NCBI RefSeq assembly: GCF_004758605.1
Contig: NZ_CP038512.1
Span: 124,001-188,000 of the forward strand
DNA: 64,000 nucleotides
Source of the DNA: Deinococcus metallilatus
GTDB taxonomy: Bacteria; Deinococcota; Deinococci; Deinococcales; Deinococcaceae
Direction: 5' to 3'
The notes beneath the pieces are model-generated. The model was not told the DNA's origin, searched no databases, and worked only from the letters and a program-made list of their open reading frames with translations. This document shows, piece by piece, positions 1 through 18,156 of this stretch (its first letter is position 1; each line of letters begins with the position of its first letter). A program made the position numbers and the translations under genes.

Positions 1-436
1 AAGTTCTCCATCCAGCTCGCGTGGCTGGCGAGGGGGTCTATGGCCTGCACGGCGGCCCAGGCGTGGGGCGCGTTCCACCAGTTGTGCCACTGCACCCGCG
101 CGTCCGGGTGGCCGGAAAGCCACTCGCCCAGCCAGCCCTGCCCCGGCGCATTTCCGCCGTAGCCGTTCACCACCAGGACGCGGCGGAAGCCCTGCGCGTA
201 CAGCCCGCCCAGCAGGTCGTCCAGCAGGGCGAGGTAGGTGTCCACCCGCAGGCTGACGGTGCCGGGGTAGGCCGTGAAGGCGGGCGTGATGCCGTAGGAC
301 AGCACGGGAAACACCGGAATACCCAGCGGCGCCGCCGCCTCTGCCGCGGGCCCGCTCCGCGAGCAGGCTGTCGGCGGCGAGGCTCAACGTCGCGTGTTGT
401 TCGGTGCGGCCCAGCGGCAGCACGCAGCGGTGCTCA
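1..436 (-). pseudogene. Creatininase-family protein, frameshifted and N-terminally truncated; runs off the window start
   Basis: Read on the minus strand, the segment encodes the N-terminal part of a creatininase-type metal amidohydrolase: [20 protein letters not shown], then [18 protein letters not shown] and VVNGYGGNAPG, which matches the family's (VNGHGGN) metal-binding region. Two faults are visible. The reading frame changes near 345-355, between LLAERAR and AEAAAPLG. There is also no start codon at the expected place: a TAG lies directly before the first recognisable codon, and the usual 15-20 N-terminal residues are missing. A GTG at 423 could start a short form. A sequencing error could explain the frameshift but not the missing N-terminus. 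The gene continues beyond base 1. Confidence 0.6.
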
Positions 437-466
437 ACCTACCCTCCCCGGTCCCGACCCGCTAGG

Positions 467-2115
<1,649 letters not shown>

Positions 2116-2180
2116 GGGGAGGCCACAGAAGCCCCGGCCAACGCTGTTTGGCCCTCGGCCCTATGCACTACAGTCCTCCC

Positions 2181-2762
<582 letters not shown>

Positions 2763-2780
2763 GGGAGGCCGGACCACGTC

Positions 2781-3530
2781 TCAGGGCGTCAGCCTCGTCC
2801 CCGCTTCCCCCCGCGCGGCGGCCGCCAGCACCCCTTCCCGCATGCCGCTGGCGATCACGGCGAAGGGTGCCCCAGCGTCCAGGGCGTCCAGCGCGGCGCG
2901 GACCTTGGGAATCATGCCCCCGGCGATCCAGCCCCCCCGGATGCCCGCCTCGGCCTCGGCGCGGGTGAGGTGGGGGGCCAGACTGTCCGGGTCGGGGTAG
3001 GCGCGGTAGACGCCGTCCACATCGGTCAGGAACACGATGCCTTCCCCAAGGGCTCCGGCCACGGCGGCGGCGGCGGTGTCGGCGTTGACGTTCAGCGCCT
3101 CCCCGTCCGGGCCGACCGCCACGCAGCCCACCACTGGCGTGATCCCCGCACCGAGCAGCGTCCGCAGCAGATCAGCATTCACCTCCGTCACGCGGCCCAC
3201 CCGGCCCAGCGCGGGGTCCAGCACCTCGGCCACCAGCAACCGGCTGTCGCGGCCCAGCAGGCCCACCGCCGCACCCACGTCCTGGCTGAGCTGTTTGTTG
3301 AGCTGGGCCAGCGCCATCTCGACGACGTTCATCGCGTCGGGGCTGGTCACGCGCAGGCCGCCCCGGAACTCGCTCGCGATCCCGCGCGCCGCGAGTTCGC
3401 GCTCGATCACCGGCCCGCCCCCATGCACCACCACGACCGGCACCCCGGCCCGCAGCGCCGCGATCTCCCCGGCGACGGCCCGCCGCAACTCGGCGCTCTT
3501 CATGGCGTTCCCGCCGTATTTCACGATCAC
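2781..3530 (-). CDS. argB: Acetylglutamate kinase
   Basis: ArgB (249 aa) phosphorylates N-acetylglutamate in arginine synthesis. The amino-acid-kinase fold is clear: [10 protein letters not shown] at the N-terminus, the glycine loop [16 protein letters not shown], then [16 protein letters not shown] and a C-terminal nucleotide site ending in [12 protein letters not shown]. It starts with GTG at 3530; a minus-strand TAGACT (3537-3542) is separated from it by 6 nt, so the mRNA should be leaderless. Like other short ArgB proteins of this group it lacks the N-terminal arginine-sensing helix. It stands alone, without other arg genes nearby. Confidence 0.95.
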   Translation of the reverse strand: MIVKYGGNAMKSAELRRAVAGEIAALRAGVPVVVVHGGGPVIERELAARGIASEFRGGLRVTSPDAMNVVEMALAQLNKQLSQDVGAAVGLLGRDSRLLVAEVLDPALGRVGRVTEVNADLLRTLLGAGITPVVGCVAVGPDGEALNVNADTAAAAVAGALGEGIVFLTDVDGVYRAYPDPDSLAPHLTRAEAEAGIRGGWIAGGMIPKVRAALDALDAGAPFAVIASGMREGVLAAAARGEAGTRLTP

Positions 3531-3532
3531 GG

Positions 3533-3626
3533 GGGAAGTCTAAAGGTCTAACGGTCTGACCGTCTAACCGCCGAATGGCTCAGAGAGCCTGGCCGTTAGA
3601 CCGTTTGAAGGTTGGACTGTTGGACG
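3533..3626 (+). repeat. Intergenic repeat with 8-nt periodic units, family GGTCTAAC/GGTCTGAC
   Basis: Between argB and the next minus-strand gene, the units AGGTCTAA, CGGTCTGA and CCGTCTAA follow each other in phase. GGTCTAACGG (3545-3554) pairs with CCGTTAGACC (3593-3602), giving a 10-bp hairpin arm. The same words recur at 38776-38838 between sucB and sucA. The 5' edge overlaps the argB -10 box. No coding potential is seen. Confidence 0.75.
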
Positions 3627-3638
3627 GCGCGCCCGCGC

Positions 3639-4145
3639 CTAATCGCTGGCGACGGTGAGCGTGTTGCCGCCCGCAGGCAGCGGCGGCGCGGTGAGGGGTT
3701 TGGCGTACCAGGTCATGACCGGGCGCGCGTCGAGGGCGAAGGTATAGCCCAGGCGTTCCCAGAAGCGGGCGCCGCGCGGATTGTCGCCCAGCACGCTGGC
3801 CAGGATGCGGGCGGTGCCGGGCGGCACGTGGGCTTCCAGGTCGCGCACGGCCTGCTTGCCGAGGCCCTGCGACTGCCGGTCCTCACGGATCAGCAGCAGG
3901 TTGATGGTGAGGTCGCCGGGTCCCGGGTAGTCATGCTTGCAATCCAGACTGCCGATCAGGTCGCCTGCGTCGTCGAACAGCAGTTTCAGGCGGCGGCGGG
4001 GGTCGAGCAGCGCGATCTCCACATCGCGCTCGACCTCACTCAGACTGGGCACGCGGGTGCCGAGCAGCGCGAAGTATCCGGGCGCGGCGGCGTACAGCGT
4101 GTGGAGCAGCGGCGCGTGGTGGAGCGCCAGCGGCGTGACGTTCAA
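3639..4145 (-). CDS. GNAT N-acetyltransferase
   Basis: A single-domain GNAT (168 aa from the chosen start). INLLLIREDRQSQGLGKQAV is the acetyl-CoA binding motif A, and NPRGARFWERLGYTF is the typical C-terminal motif B. The start was set at TTG 4145, where a GGAGG lies 8 nt upstream; a minus-strand TATGCT near 4204-4209 could be its -10 box. A longer frame reaches 4259 but has no conserved N-terminus and would run towards the divergent dus promoter. Substrate unknown. Confidence 0.8.
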   Translation of the reverse strand: MNVTPLALHHAPLLHTLYAAAPGYFALLGTRVPSLSEVERDVEIALLDPRRRLKLLFDDAGDLIGSLDCKHDYPGPGDLTINLLLIREDRQSQGLGKQAVRDLEAHVPPGTARILASVLGDNPRGARFWERLGYTFALDARPVMTWYAKPLTAPPLPAGGNTLTVASD

Positions 4146-4293
4146 GGTCCAAGCCTCCCGTCCGGCGGGCGGAATGAGGGGTTGATGGATGCCGGACTGA
4201 GTGCAGCATACCTCGCTCCCCCGGCGCGGGTGACCCCCCGGACTTGAGGCTCGCTTCACCCGCCGGGGGTAGGGCGTGCGCTACCCTGACGGG

Positions 4294-5298
<1,005 letters not shown>

Positions 5299-5343
5299 CC
5301 TTCAAAATTCCGGCGCAGGGGCAGGGTATGCTGTGAGTTACTC

Positions 5344-5898
<555 letters not shown>

Positions 5899-5946
5899 CC
5901 CGGGGAAGCGGCCCGACTGGAAGCGGGATGCTGGCCCCGCCATCTT

Positions 5947-6147
5947 GTGCTACTCGGCTCCCCGAACCCTGCGCTTCGACGGGCAGGATATTCTCTGAAG
6001 TACGCCACCCTGAACGAGGTGTGCCTCGCCGCCTATCAGGAAGTTCATGCGGCGCTAGGCCAGCCAGGGTCACGCCCTATAGCTGGCTGGACCGAAGCAC
6101 AGGGCTACATCTTTGCGGAGCCGAGTGGGCGCACCGACGTTCTCTGA
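5947..6147 (+). CDS. Small hypothetical ORF, possibly a gene fragment
   Basis: An open frame of 66 codons from GTG 5947 lies between the DinB-like gene and the convergent CorC gene. The C-terminal two thirds (NEVCLAAYQEVHAAL, then GWTEAQGYIFAEPSGR) look like globular protein and codon use is acceptable, but there is no ribosome binding site or -10 box at a useful distance and the family is not recognised. It could be a small real gene or the tail of a decayed one. Confidence 0.3.
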   Translation: MLLGSPNPALRRAGYSLKYATLNEVCLAAYQEVHAALGQPGSRPIAGWTEAQGYIFAEPSGRTDVL

Positions 6148-6166
6148 CCGGTCGCCTGAACGGAGG

Positions 6167-7462
<1,296 letters not shown>

Positions 7463-7566
7463 GGAGGGCAGTGTACGGGCCGGAGCGCGTGAGGATGGTC
7501 CTGAGCTTCCCTTTATGTGACCGGGCCAGCCCGCGACTCCCGGCCACCGTTTATACTGCTCAGGTT

Positions 7567-8492
<926 letters not shown>

Positions 8493-8496
<4 letters not shown>

Positions 8497-8678
8497 GGCC
8501 CTTCTCGGCGCCCGTCCTGCTGACGGCGGCCCTCGCGGCGCTGCTGTGGCTGGGCATCGGGACGGTGCAGCGCACGCGGGCCGGGGCCGACCTGGGCGGG
8601 GCGCTGGTCGCGGAGCTGCCGCTCACGCTCCTGGTCTTCGTGCTGGCCGTGGTGCTGGCGGCCCTGCGCCGTCGCTGA
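8493..8678 (+). CDS. Small two-helix membrane protein downstream of hemC
   Basis: A 61-residue protein beginning with GTG 8493, overlapping the hemC stop by 4 nt (GTGA). Two hydrophobic segments ([15 protein letters not shown] and [16 protein letters not shown]) are joined by a short loop containing [10 protein letters not shown]; the protein ends RRR. This predicts a hairpin in the membrane with a positively charged tail. No family is recognised. Tight coupling to hemC and only 7 nt to the next gene suggest a hemC-orf-asparaginase transcript. Confidence 0.6.
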
Positions 8679-8685
8679 CCGCCCC

Positions 8686-9651
<966 letters not shown>

Positions 9652-9662
9652 GGGAGCGATCA

Positions 9663-9717
9663 GCTTTCAGCCATCCGCCGTCAGCAGAAATCTTCCTGAC
9701 GGCGGACGGCTGAAAGC
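9663..9717 (+). repeat. Hairpin repeat with 7-nt units, family CTGACGG/CTGAAAG; possible bidirectional terminator
   Basis: Left arm 9663-9684 and right arm 9696-9717 are 22 nt each and complementary except for one position; the loop is 11 nt. The right arm reads as in-phase heptamers (CTGACGG, CGGACGG, CTGAAAG). It sits between the convergent asparaginase and DedA genes, the usual place for a terminator-like element. Related words occur at 28138-28194, 35879-35918 and 37263-37342. Confidence 0.8.
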
Positions 9718-9721
9718 CCCC

Positions 9722-10333
<612 letters not shown>

Positions 10334-10410
10334 CCGCCCAGGCTAGCGGCTGGGGTGGGGGCGAAGCGTCCCCCGAAAGTTGGCGGAGGCCAGCACCCTA
10401 CACTGCCCCC

Positions 10411-11079
<669 letters not shown>

Positions 11080-11083
11080 AGGA

Positions 11084-11117
11084 AACGCGCGCCTGGACGG
11101 CTTGCCGGGCGCGCGTT
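11084..11117 (+). terminator. Hairpin between convergent HAD and ferritin-like genes
   Basis: AACGCGCGCC (11084-11093) and GGCGCGCGTT (11108-11117) form a perfect 10-bp stem with a 14-nt loop, followed by TCTCTT on the plus strand. Its position between two convergent stops suggests bidirectional termination, although the T-tracts are short. Confidence 0.6.
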
Positions 11118-11131
11118 CTCTTGGAAAGGGA

Positions 11132-12079
<948 letters not shown>

Positions 12080-12314
12080 ACGGAAACCTCCAGAAACGAG
12101 AAGGAAGGAACGGGACGGACGGGTGAAAGCTCCAGAACCCTGTGCCGGATCCTGGCCCGGAGGGGCCTGGGGCCACCTCGGCGTCGCTTCACCCTGTCTC
12201 TATGCAGTTCCCGCCAGATCGGATCAGAAGATTTTTGCTGCTGAGCTGAGGATTAACTCTCTGTGAAGTGCGGTGTCCTCCCGCGCCCCCGCTCTGCCCT
12301 GGGCCTCACCGTGC

Positions 12315-12992
<678 letters not shown>

Positions 12993-13004
12993 GCCCACAG
13001 CCTA

Positions 13005-13508
13005 ACGGCCCGTCGTGTTCAGGCAACCTTAAGGGGCAGGTTTGCCCTGTTGGGCAGTTGAGTTAGAAGGCATTCCCCCCACCCCCCAGCCCCCTCCCCC
13101 CGCGGGGGGGCAGGGGGAGCTTTCCGCTGCGCTCGGCCAAGGGAGACTCATTCTGCGGCGGAGGTGTGGAGGGCAGTGACGGTTCCTGCCTGGAACGTGT
13201 TGCGTTCCACCGGGCGGCTGCGGGCCTGCGGCCCGAAAGCTCCTCTGCTCTGCCTGCCCATTGGGAAGGTGGGGATCGGCCGTCGCCTCCAGAATTTTGA
13301 AAAGACAAAAGACAGGGGGGCTTCAGCTTGGGGGAGTGGCGGAGGCCCATTTTCAAACAGACCCGTAGAGGCTTTGGTGGGGGCGTAGAGAGCCCTCCCG
13401 CTGGGCCCCGGCTCCTATGGCTTCACGTCTTCTTGAGGCTGAGCGGTTGTGGGGTGGCTACCGGAGCAAGCGGACTATCCTGAAGATTGTCTTTCCATGG
13501 GAGGTGGC
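13005..13508. other. Gene-free stretch with a G/C-tract inverted repeat
   Basis: About 500 nt without a supportable gene. At 13090-13117 a C-run (CCCCCTCCCCCC) faces a G-run with one interruption, forming a stable hairpin. Short frames here have no start signals or recognisable protein features. The stretch looks like decayed sequence leading into the dehalogenase remnant that follows. Confidence 0.5.
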
Positions 13509-13696
13509 ATGGCCCGCGTTGTCGTGTTCGATCTCGGTGCGCTTGGTCCGCTCTTCACGGACCTCTTCGGTGAGCCTTCGGCCCGGCAGGCGTGGTTCGA
13601 GCAGGGGCTGCAAACACGGCGCAAGCCTGGGACGTGACCGGCGAGAACCTGCGCGCGGTGGCGGGGGGCAGCCTCGCCGTGGAGGCGCTGGCCTGA
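13509..13696 (+). pseudogene. Remnant of a type II haloacid dehalogenase-like (HAD) gene
   Basis: From ATG 13509, with GGAGG just upstream, the frame reads VVVFDLGALGPLFTDLFGE then ARQAWFEQGLQT, like the first 45 residues of 2-haloacid dehalogenases but lacking the residues usual directly after the nucleophile Asp. The frame is then lost. A second frame from about 13621 reads AQAWDVTGENLRAVA to the stop at 13696, resembling the C-terminal end of the same family. The whole catalytic core is missing, so this is a collapsed gene with an internal deletion and frameshift. Confidence 0.55.
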
Positions 13697-13730
13697 GGGG
13701 GGCGGCCCCGCCGGGCTCAAGGAGGGAAAG

Positions 13731-13997
13731 ATGTCGTCAAGTCTGCGGACGAAGCGTGCGTTGGAGGTCTTTTCCGTCATCCTGATCGGTGACGGTCTGA
13801 TCTCGGTGGTGCGGCCGGTCGGGCACAGCCTGATGTGGTGGGTGCCGGTCCCCGGCGTGCGTCAACTGATGGAGTGGTGCGCCGAGCGCCCGAACGTCAC
13901 GCGCCTGCTGGGCCTCGCGCAGATCGGCGTCGGCCTCTGGCTGGATGCGCGGCTGTATGCGTCGCCACCGACGCGGGAGGCGGGCGCACCACACTAG
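13731..13997 (+). CDS. Small hypothetical membrane-associated protein
   Basis: An 88-aa protein with a good ribosome binding site (GGAGG 6 nt before ATG 13731). Hydrophobic stretches are VFSVILIGDGLISVV, SLMWWVPVPGVRQLM and LLGLAQIGVGLWL; tryptophans are frequent. No family is recognised. It lies after the dehalogenase remnant and converges on the M24 peptidase gene with 18 nt between stops. Confidence 0.65.
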   Translation: MSSSLRTKRALEVFSVILIGDGLISVVRPVGHSLMWWVPVPGVRQLMEWCAERPNVTRLLGLAQIGVGLWLDARLYASPPTREAGAPH

Positions 13998-14015
13998 CGG
14001 CAGGACAGCGCCTGC

Positions 14016-15299
14016 TCAGGCCGAGGCGCCAGCACGCCTCGCTTCCCCGTACCCCGCCGCCCGCACGGCCTCCCAGTCGCCCGTGCCCAGCACGAACGGC
14101 TGCTGCTGGAGGTCGGTGGTGACCTGTGGTCCTTCCGGCGCGAGGAACACGTCCACCTCTGTCCGGATGCCGAAGCCCCGAGCGCGCGGATAGGTGCCAG
14201 GTTCCACCGTCACGCACAGACCGGGGGTGAGGGTCCGGGTGTCATGGGTTTCGTAATCGTCGAGGTTCGCGCCGGAGCCGTGAATCTGCACGCCCAGGTC
14301 GTGCCCGGTGCGGTGGAGGAAGAACTCTCCCCACGGCTCGCCCATCGCGTCCCGGGCCGCGCGGTCGGCCTCCCAGCCCTGCAAGCGGCCCCAACCTTCC
14401 CGCGCGTACCGCTCGCGGAGGAGCGCCAGCGCCGCGTCCCGCGCACCGCGCACCGCCTCCCACGCTTCCAGGTACTCGCTCGAAGGCTCGCCCGCGTGGC
14501 CTACCCAGGTCACGTCCGCGAAGGGGCGGCCCTCCTCCTGTGCCCACAGGTCGATCAGCACGCACTCCCCGGGGCGCAGCGTCGCGTTCTTCTCGCCTTC
14601 GGGCTGGTAGTGCGGGTCGGCGGCGTTTGCGCCGAAGCTCACGTTGACCGGGTGGCCGCTCTCCATCCCGGCTTCCGAGATCGCGCGCTCGATCACGGCC
14701 TGCACGTCCAGCTCTGTGACGGCCTCGCCTGCTTTCAGCCGCTCGTGGATCAGGCGGAAGGCGTCGTCCTTCGCGCGCATCAGCACCGCTGCCGCCCTAC
14801 GGTGCGCCGCCAGGTCTTCCGGCGACCACACCAGGAAGGACTGGAGCAGGTCCGCGCTGCTGACGATGTCCGCCCCGGCCGCCCGCACCCGTTCCAGCGT
14901 GCCCCCGTCCACCCGGCTCACGTAGGGCACAGCCCCGTGCGGGCTGTACTCCATCGCCACCGTCTTTCCGGCGACCACCTCGCGCAGCGCCGCGTCCAGC
15001 TCCGCGTGCGACCCGAAGGCCCGGCGCGACACGTCCCACCCGGCCGTCAGCGTGGCCCAGGTGCCGCCCTCGATATGGTTGTGCAGCAGCGTGGCCTGGC
15101 CCTCGCGCGGCACCCACACGAAAAACCGCCGCGTCAGGTGGGCGCCTGCGGGCAGCCCCAGGACCCGGCGCGCGTGGGGGTTGAGGCCCTGGAAGTCGTA
15201 GATCAGCCAGCCGTCCACGTCGCCGGGCAGCGCCGCCGTGTGCCGCAGGGCGGCGCGCATCCGTTTGAGAGGGCTGTCCGGAAGGGAAGTGGAAGTCAT
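14016..15299 (-). CDS. M24-family metallopeptidase (Xaa-Pro aminopeptidase-like)
   Basis: A 427-aa creatinase/aminopeptidase P-fold protein. The C-terminal pita-bread domain holds the metal ligands: Asp in VLIDLWAQ, Asp in FADVTWVG, His in FLHRTGHDLG, Glu in CVTVEPGTYP and Glu in IRTEVDVF. The N-terminal half is the usual creatinase-like domain. It should remove N-terminal residues before proline or hydrolyse a related bond. A minus-strand TACGCT (15306-15311) lies 6 nt upstream of the ATG. Divergent from the peroxiredoxin gene; both -10 boxes lie within 50 nt of each other. Confidence 0.92.
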   Translation of the reverse strand: MTSTSLPDSPLKRMRAALRHTAALPGDVDGWLIYDFQGLNPHARRVLGLPAGAHLTRRFFVWVPREGQATLLHNHIEGGTWATLTAGWDVSRRAFGSHAELDAALREVVAGKTVAMEYSPHGAVPYVSRVDGGTLERVRAAGADIVSSADLLQSFLVWSPEDLAAHRRAAAVLMRAKDDAFRLIHERLKAGEAVTELDVQAVIERAISEAGMESGHPVNVSFGANAADPHYQPEGEKNATLRPGECVLIDLWAQEEGRPFADVTWVGHAGEPSSEYLEAWEAVRGARDAALALLRERYAREGWGRLQGWEADRAARDAMGEPWGEFFLHRTGHDLGVQIHGSGANLDDYETHDTRTLTPGLCVTVEPGTYPRARGFGIRTEVDVFLAPEGPQVTTDLQQQPFVLGTGDWEAVRAAGYGEARRAGASA

Positions 15300-15367
15300 G
15301 GGGGCAGCGTAACAGGCTGGGGGCCACTGGCGCCTTTTCTCTCCCAGGGGCCGCTAGACTCAGCGCC

Positions 15368-15826
15368 ATGAGCCTTCTCGGTCAGCCCGCGCCGGACTTC
15401 ACGCTGCCCTCCACGCTGGGGGAGCCGGTGACCCTCAGCAGTTACCGGGGGCAGAAGCATGTGGTGCTGGTGTTCTATCCGCTGGACTTCAGCCCGGTCT
15501 GCTCGATGCAACTGCCCGAATACTCCGGGCGGCAGGACGACTTCGCGGAGGCCGGGGCCGTCATCCTGGGCGTGAACCGCGACAGCGTGTACGCGCACAA
15601 GGCCTGGGCGGCCGAGTACGGCATCGAGGTGCCCCTGCTGGCCGACATGACTCTGGAAGTCGCCCGCCAGTACGGCGTCGCCATCGACGAGCGCGGCATC
15701 AGCGCCCGCGCCGTGTTCCTGATCGACAAAGGCGGCGTGGTGCGCTTCGAGCACGTGGAGGCGAAGACGGGCGACTACACGGTGCGGCCGGAGGTGGTGC
15801 TGGCGAAGATTCGGGAGCTGGCGTGA
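15368..15826 (+). CDS. 1-Cys-type peroxiredoxin (AhpC/TSA family)
   Basis: A 152-aa thioredoxin-fold peroxidase. The peroxidatic Cys45 lies in FYPLDFSPVCSMQLPEY, where the usual PxxxTxxC has Ser in place of Thr. No second cysteine is present, so it should work as a 1-Cys enzyme needing an external thiol, as AhpE-like proteins do. The role is removal of peroxides. TAGACT (15355-15360) lies 7 nt before the ATG. The stop overlaps the HIT gene start by GTGA. Confidence 0.93.
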   Translation: MSLLGQPAPDFTLPSTLGEPVTLSSYRGQKHVVLVFYPLDFSPVCSMQLPEYSGRQDDFAEAGAVILGVNRDSVYAHKAWAAEYGIEVPLLADMTLEVARQYGVAIDERGISARAVFLIDKGGVVRFEHVEAKTGDYTVRPEVVLAKIRELA

Positions 15827-16251
15827 AGGACTGCATCTTCTGTGCCATCGTCGCCTGGGAGGCCGAGGCGAGCCGGGTGGCGGAGAATGATCTCTGCCTC
15901 GCCTTCCTCACGATTGGCCCCTTCAATACCGGGCACACCCTGGTCGTTCCGAAGCGCCACGCCGCCACCTTCACCGACCTGACCCCACAGGAAGCGGGCG
16001 CTCTGGCCGAGTTGGGCCAGCAGGTCGCGCGGGCCATCCAGGCCAGTGGCCTTCCTTGTGACGGTCTGAACCTCTGGATGGCGAACGGTGAGGTCGCCGG
16101 TCAGGACGTGTTCCACGCGCATCTCCACGTCATCCCGCGGGCGAGTGGAGATCGCCTGAACATGCAGGTGCAGTGGACGCATCCGCCCCGCGCCGTTCTG
16201 GACGGGGTGGCCGGGGAACTGCGCGCCGCTATGGAGCAAGGGTCCAGATGA
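15823..16251 (+). CDS. HIT-family nucleotide hydrolase
   Basis: A 142-aa histidine triad protein starting with GTG 15823, coupled to the peroxiredoxin gene. The N-terminal CIFCAIV Cys pair suggests a zinc site, NTGHTLVVPKRH is the conserved middle strand, and FHAHLHVIPR is the catalytic HxHxH triad. HIT proteins cleave AMP-N or AMP-O bonds on small adenylylated molecules. The pairing with a peroxiredoxin suggests co-expression but not a known joint pathway. Confidence 0.92.
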   Translation: MKDCIFCAIVAWEAEASRVAENDLCLAFLTIGPFNTGHTLVVPKRHAATFTDLTPQEAGALAELGQQVARAIQASGLPCDGLNLWMANGEVAGQDVFHAHLHVIPRASGDRLNMQVQWTHPPRAVLDGVAGELRAAMEQGSR

Positions 16252-16371
16252 CGGCCTGGGGAACTGCCCCTGGATGACCCTGACAAGGAGAGGCGCCCTG
16301 TTCGGCCCCCCTCCCTCCACTGCGCCACTCGGCGGATGCAGCCTCACCCGCCGCTGCCCTAGGCTGGAGGA

Positions 16372-18156
16372 ATGCCGGACGCTTCCTCTCCATCTTCCCC
16401 GCCGCGTTCGGGAACGCTGAATGTGCTGCGTGCCTACCTGGGACCGCTGAAGTGGCAGGTGGTGCTGCTCGCCGCGCTGCTGTTGACCGGCACCGGCCTG
16501 AACCTGCTGCTGCCGCAACTGCTGCGGCGCTTCGTGGACAATGCCAAGCTGGGGGGTGGCGCAGACGTGGGTCTGCTGGCGCGGCTGGCGGGCCTGTACA
16601 TCCTGCTGGCGGTGGGCGTGCAACTGCTGACTGCCGGGGCGACCTACGTGGGCGCGCGGGTGGGCTGGACCGCCACCAACCGATTGCGCGCGGACCTGAT
16701 GCGGCACCTGCTCTCGCTCGACATGCGCGAACACAAGGAACGCACGCCCGGCGAGATGATCGAGCGCATCGACGGCGACGTGACGGCCCTCAGCAACTTC
16801 TTCTCGCAGTTCGCCGTGCGCGTCTTCGGCGCGGCGCTGCTGCTGACGGGCGCGGTGGTGATGTTCTACCTGACCGACTGGCGGGTGGGCGTCGGGATCA
16901 CGCTCTTCGTCCTCGTCACCCTGTACGCGATGAACCGGGTGCGCCAGAAGGGCGTGGAACCCACCCGCCAGGAACGCGAGAGCAGCGCGCGGCTCTTCGG
17001 CTACATCGAGGAACGGCTCTCGGGCCTGGACGACGTGCGCTCGCTGGGGGCGGGGGAATACCATCTGCGCGGCTTTCTGCGGGTGCAGCGCGAGTTCTTC
17101 CGGCGCAGCACCTACTCCTGGCGGCGGCGCAGCCTGGTGTGGCAGCTCAGCATGGTGCTGTTCGCCGTCGGCTACGTGGGCATTCTGGGCGCGGCGGTCG
17201 GCCTGTACGCGGCGGGTGCGATCAGCCTGGGCACCGCCTTTTTGCTCTACCAGTACATGAACATGGTGGAGGAACCCATCGACCAGCTCACGCAGCAGCT
17301 TCAGGACCTCCAGAAAGCGGGAGCCAGCCTGGGCCGCGTCGGGGAACTGCTGGCGCTGCGCTCGGGGCTGCCGGAGGGGACGCGCGATCTCCCGGAGGGG
17401 CCGCTGGACCTGCGCTTCGAGCACGTCGGCTTCAGCTACGCCCCCGAAGACCCCAGCGTGCGCGGCGTGCTGCACGACGTTTCCTTCTGCCTCCCCGCCG
17501 GGCAGACGGTCGGCCTGCTGGGGCGCACCGGCAGCGGCAAGACCACCCTGACGCGGCTGGTGTCGCGGCTGTACGACCCGAGCACGGGCAGCGTGAAGCT
17601 GGGCGGCGTGGACACCCGTGACGTGCGCCTCGCCAGTCTCAGAACGCGCGTGGCGGTCGTGACGCAGGACGTGCAACTCTTCCAGGCCAGCGTGCGCGAC
17701 AACCTCTCCTTCTTCGACGAGTCGGTGACGGACGCCCAGGTGGAAGCCGCGCTGACGGAAGTCGGCCTGGGCGGCTGGCTCTCCCGGCTGGAAGAGGGCG
17801 TGCGGACGCCGCTCCCCACCGGCAGCCTCAGCGCGGGGCAGGCGCAGCTCCTCGCCTTCGCCCGCGTGCTGCTGCGCGACCCCGCCGTGATCATCCTCGA
17901 CGAACCCAGCAGCCGCCTCGACCCCGCCACCGAGGCCCAGCTCACCCAGGCCATGACCCGCCTGCTGGCCGGGCGCACCGCCATCGTGATCGCGCACCGC
18001 CTCGACACGGTGGCCCGCGCCGACCGCATCCTGGTCCTGGGTGACGGCCGGGTGCTGGAGGACGGCCCCCGCGCCCAGCTCGCCCGCGACCCCCGCAGCC
18101 ACTACGCCGAGCTGCTGCGGGCCGGGCGACTGGAGGCAGAGGGGGTGCTGGCGTGA
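16372..18156 (+). CDS. ABC exporter half-transporter, catalytic-Walker-B subunit
   Basis: A 594-aa fusion of a six-helix membrane domain (residues about 20-320) and an ATPase domain. Walker A is LGRTGSGKTT (about residue 383), the signature is degenerate LSAGQ, and Walker B is VIILDEPSSRLD with the catalytic Glu present; the switch His lies in IVIAHRL. It pairs with the next gene, whose ATPase site is degenerate in the complementary place. Substrate unknown. TAGGCT (16360-16365) lies 6 nt before the ATG. Confidence 0.94.
   Translation: MPDASSPSSPPRSGTLNVLRAYLGPLKWQVVLLAALLLTGTGLNLLLPQLLRRFVDNAKLGGGADVGLLARLAGLYILLAVGVQLLTAGATYVGARVGWTATNRLRADLMRHLLSLDMREHKERTPGEMIERIDGDVTALSNFFSQFAVRVFGAALLLTGAVVMFYLTDWRVGVGITLFVLVTLYAMNRVRQKGVEPTRQERESSARLFGYIEERLSGLDDVRSLGAGEYHLRGFLRVQREFFRRSTYSWRRRSLVWQLSMVLFAVGYVGILGAAVGLYAAGAISLGTAFLLYQYMNMVEEPIDQLTQQLQDLQKAGASLGRVGELLALRSGLPEGTRDLPEGPLDLRFEHVGFSYAPEDPSVRGVLHDVSFCLPAGQTVGLLGRTGSGKTTLTRLVSRLYDPSTGSVKLGGVDTRDVRLASLRTRVAVVTQDVQLFQASVRDNLSFFDESVTDAQVEAALTEVGLGGWLSRLEEGVRTPLPTGSLSAGQAQLLAFARVLLRDPAVIILDEPSSRLDPATEAQLTQAMTRLLAGRTAIVIAHRLDTVARADRILVLGDGRVLEDGPRAQLARDPRSHYAELLRAGRLEAEGVLA

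Noticed and set aside
13164..13388. Small plus-strand frame of 74 codons in the gap after the SDR
   Set aside because: No ribosome binding site, no -10 box and no protein features; it lies in decayed sequence.
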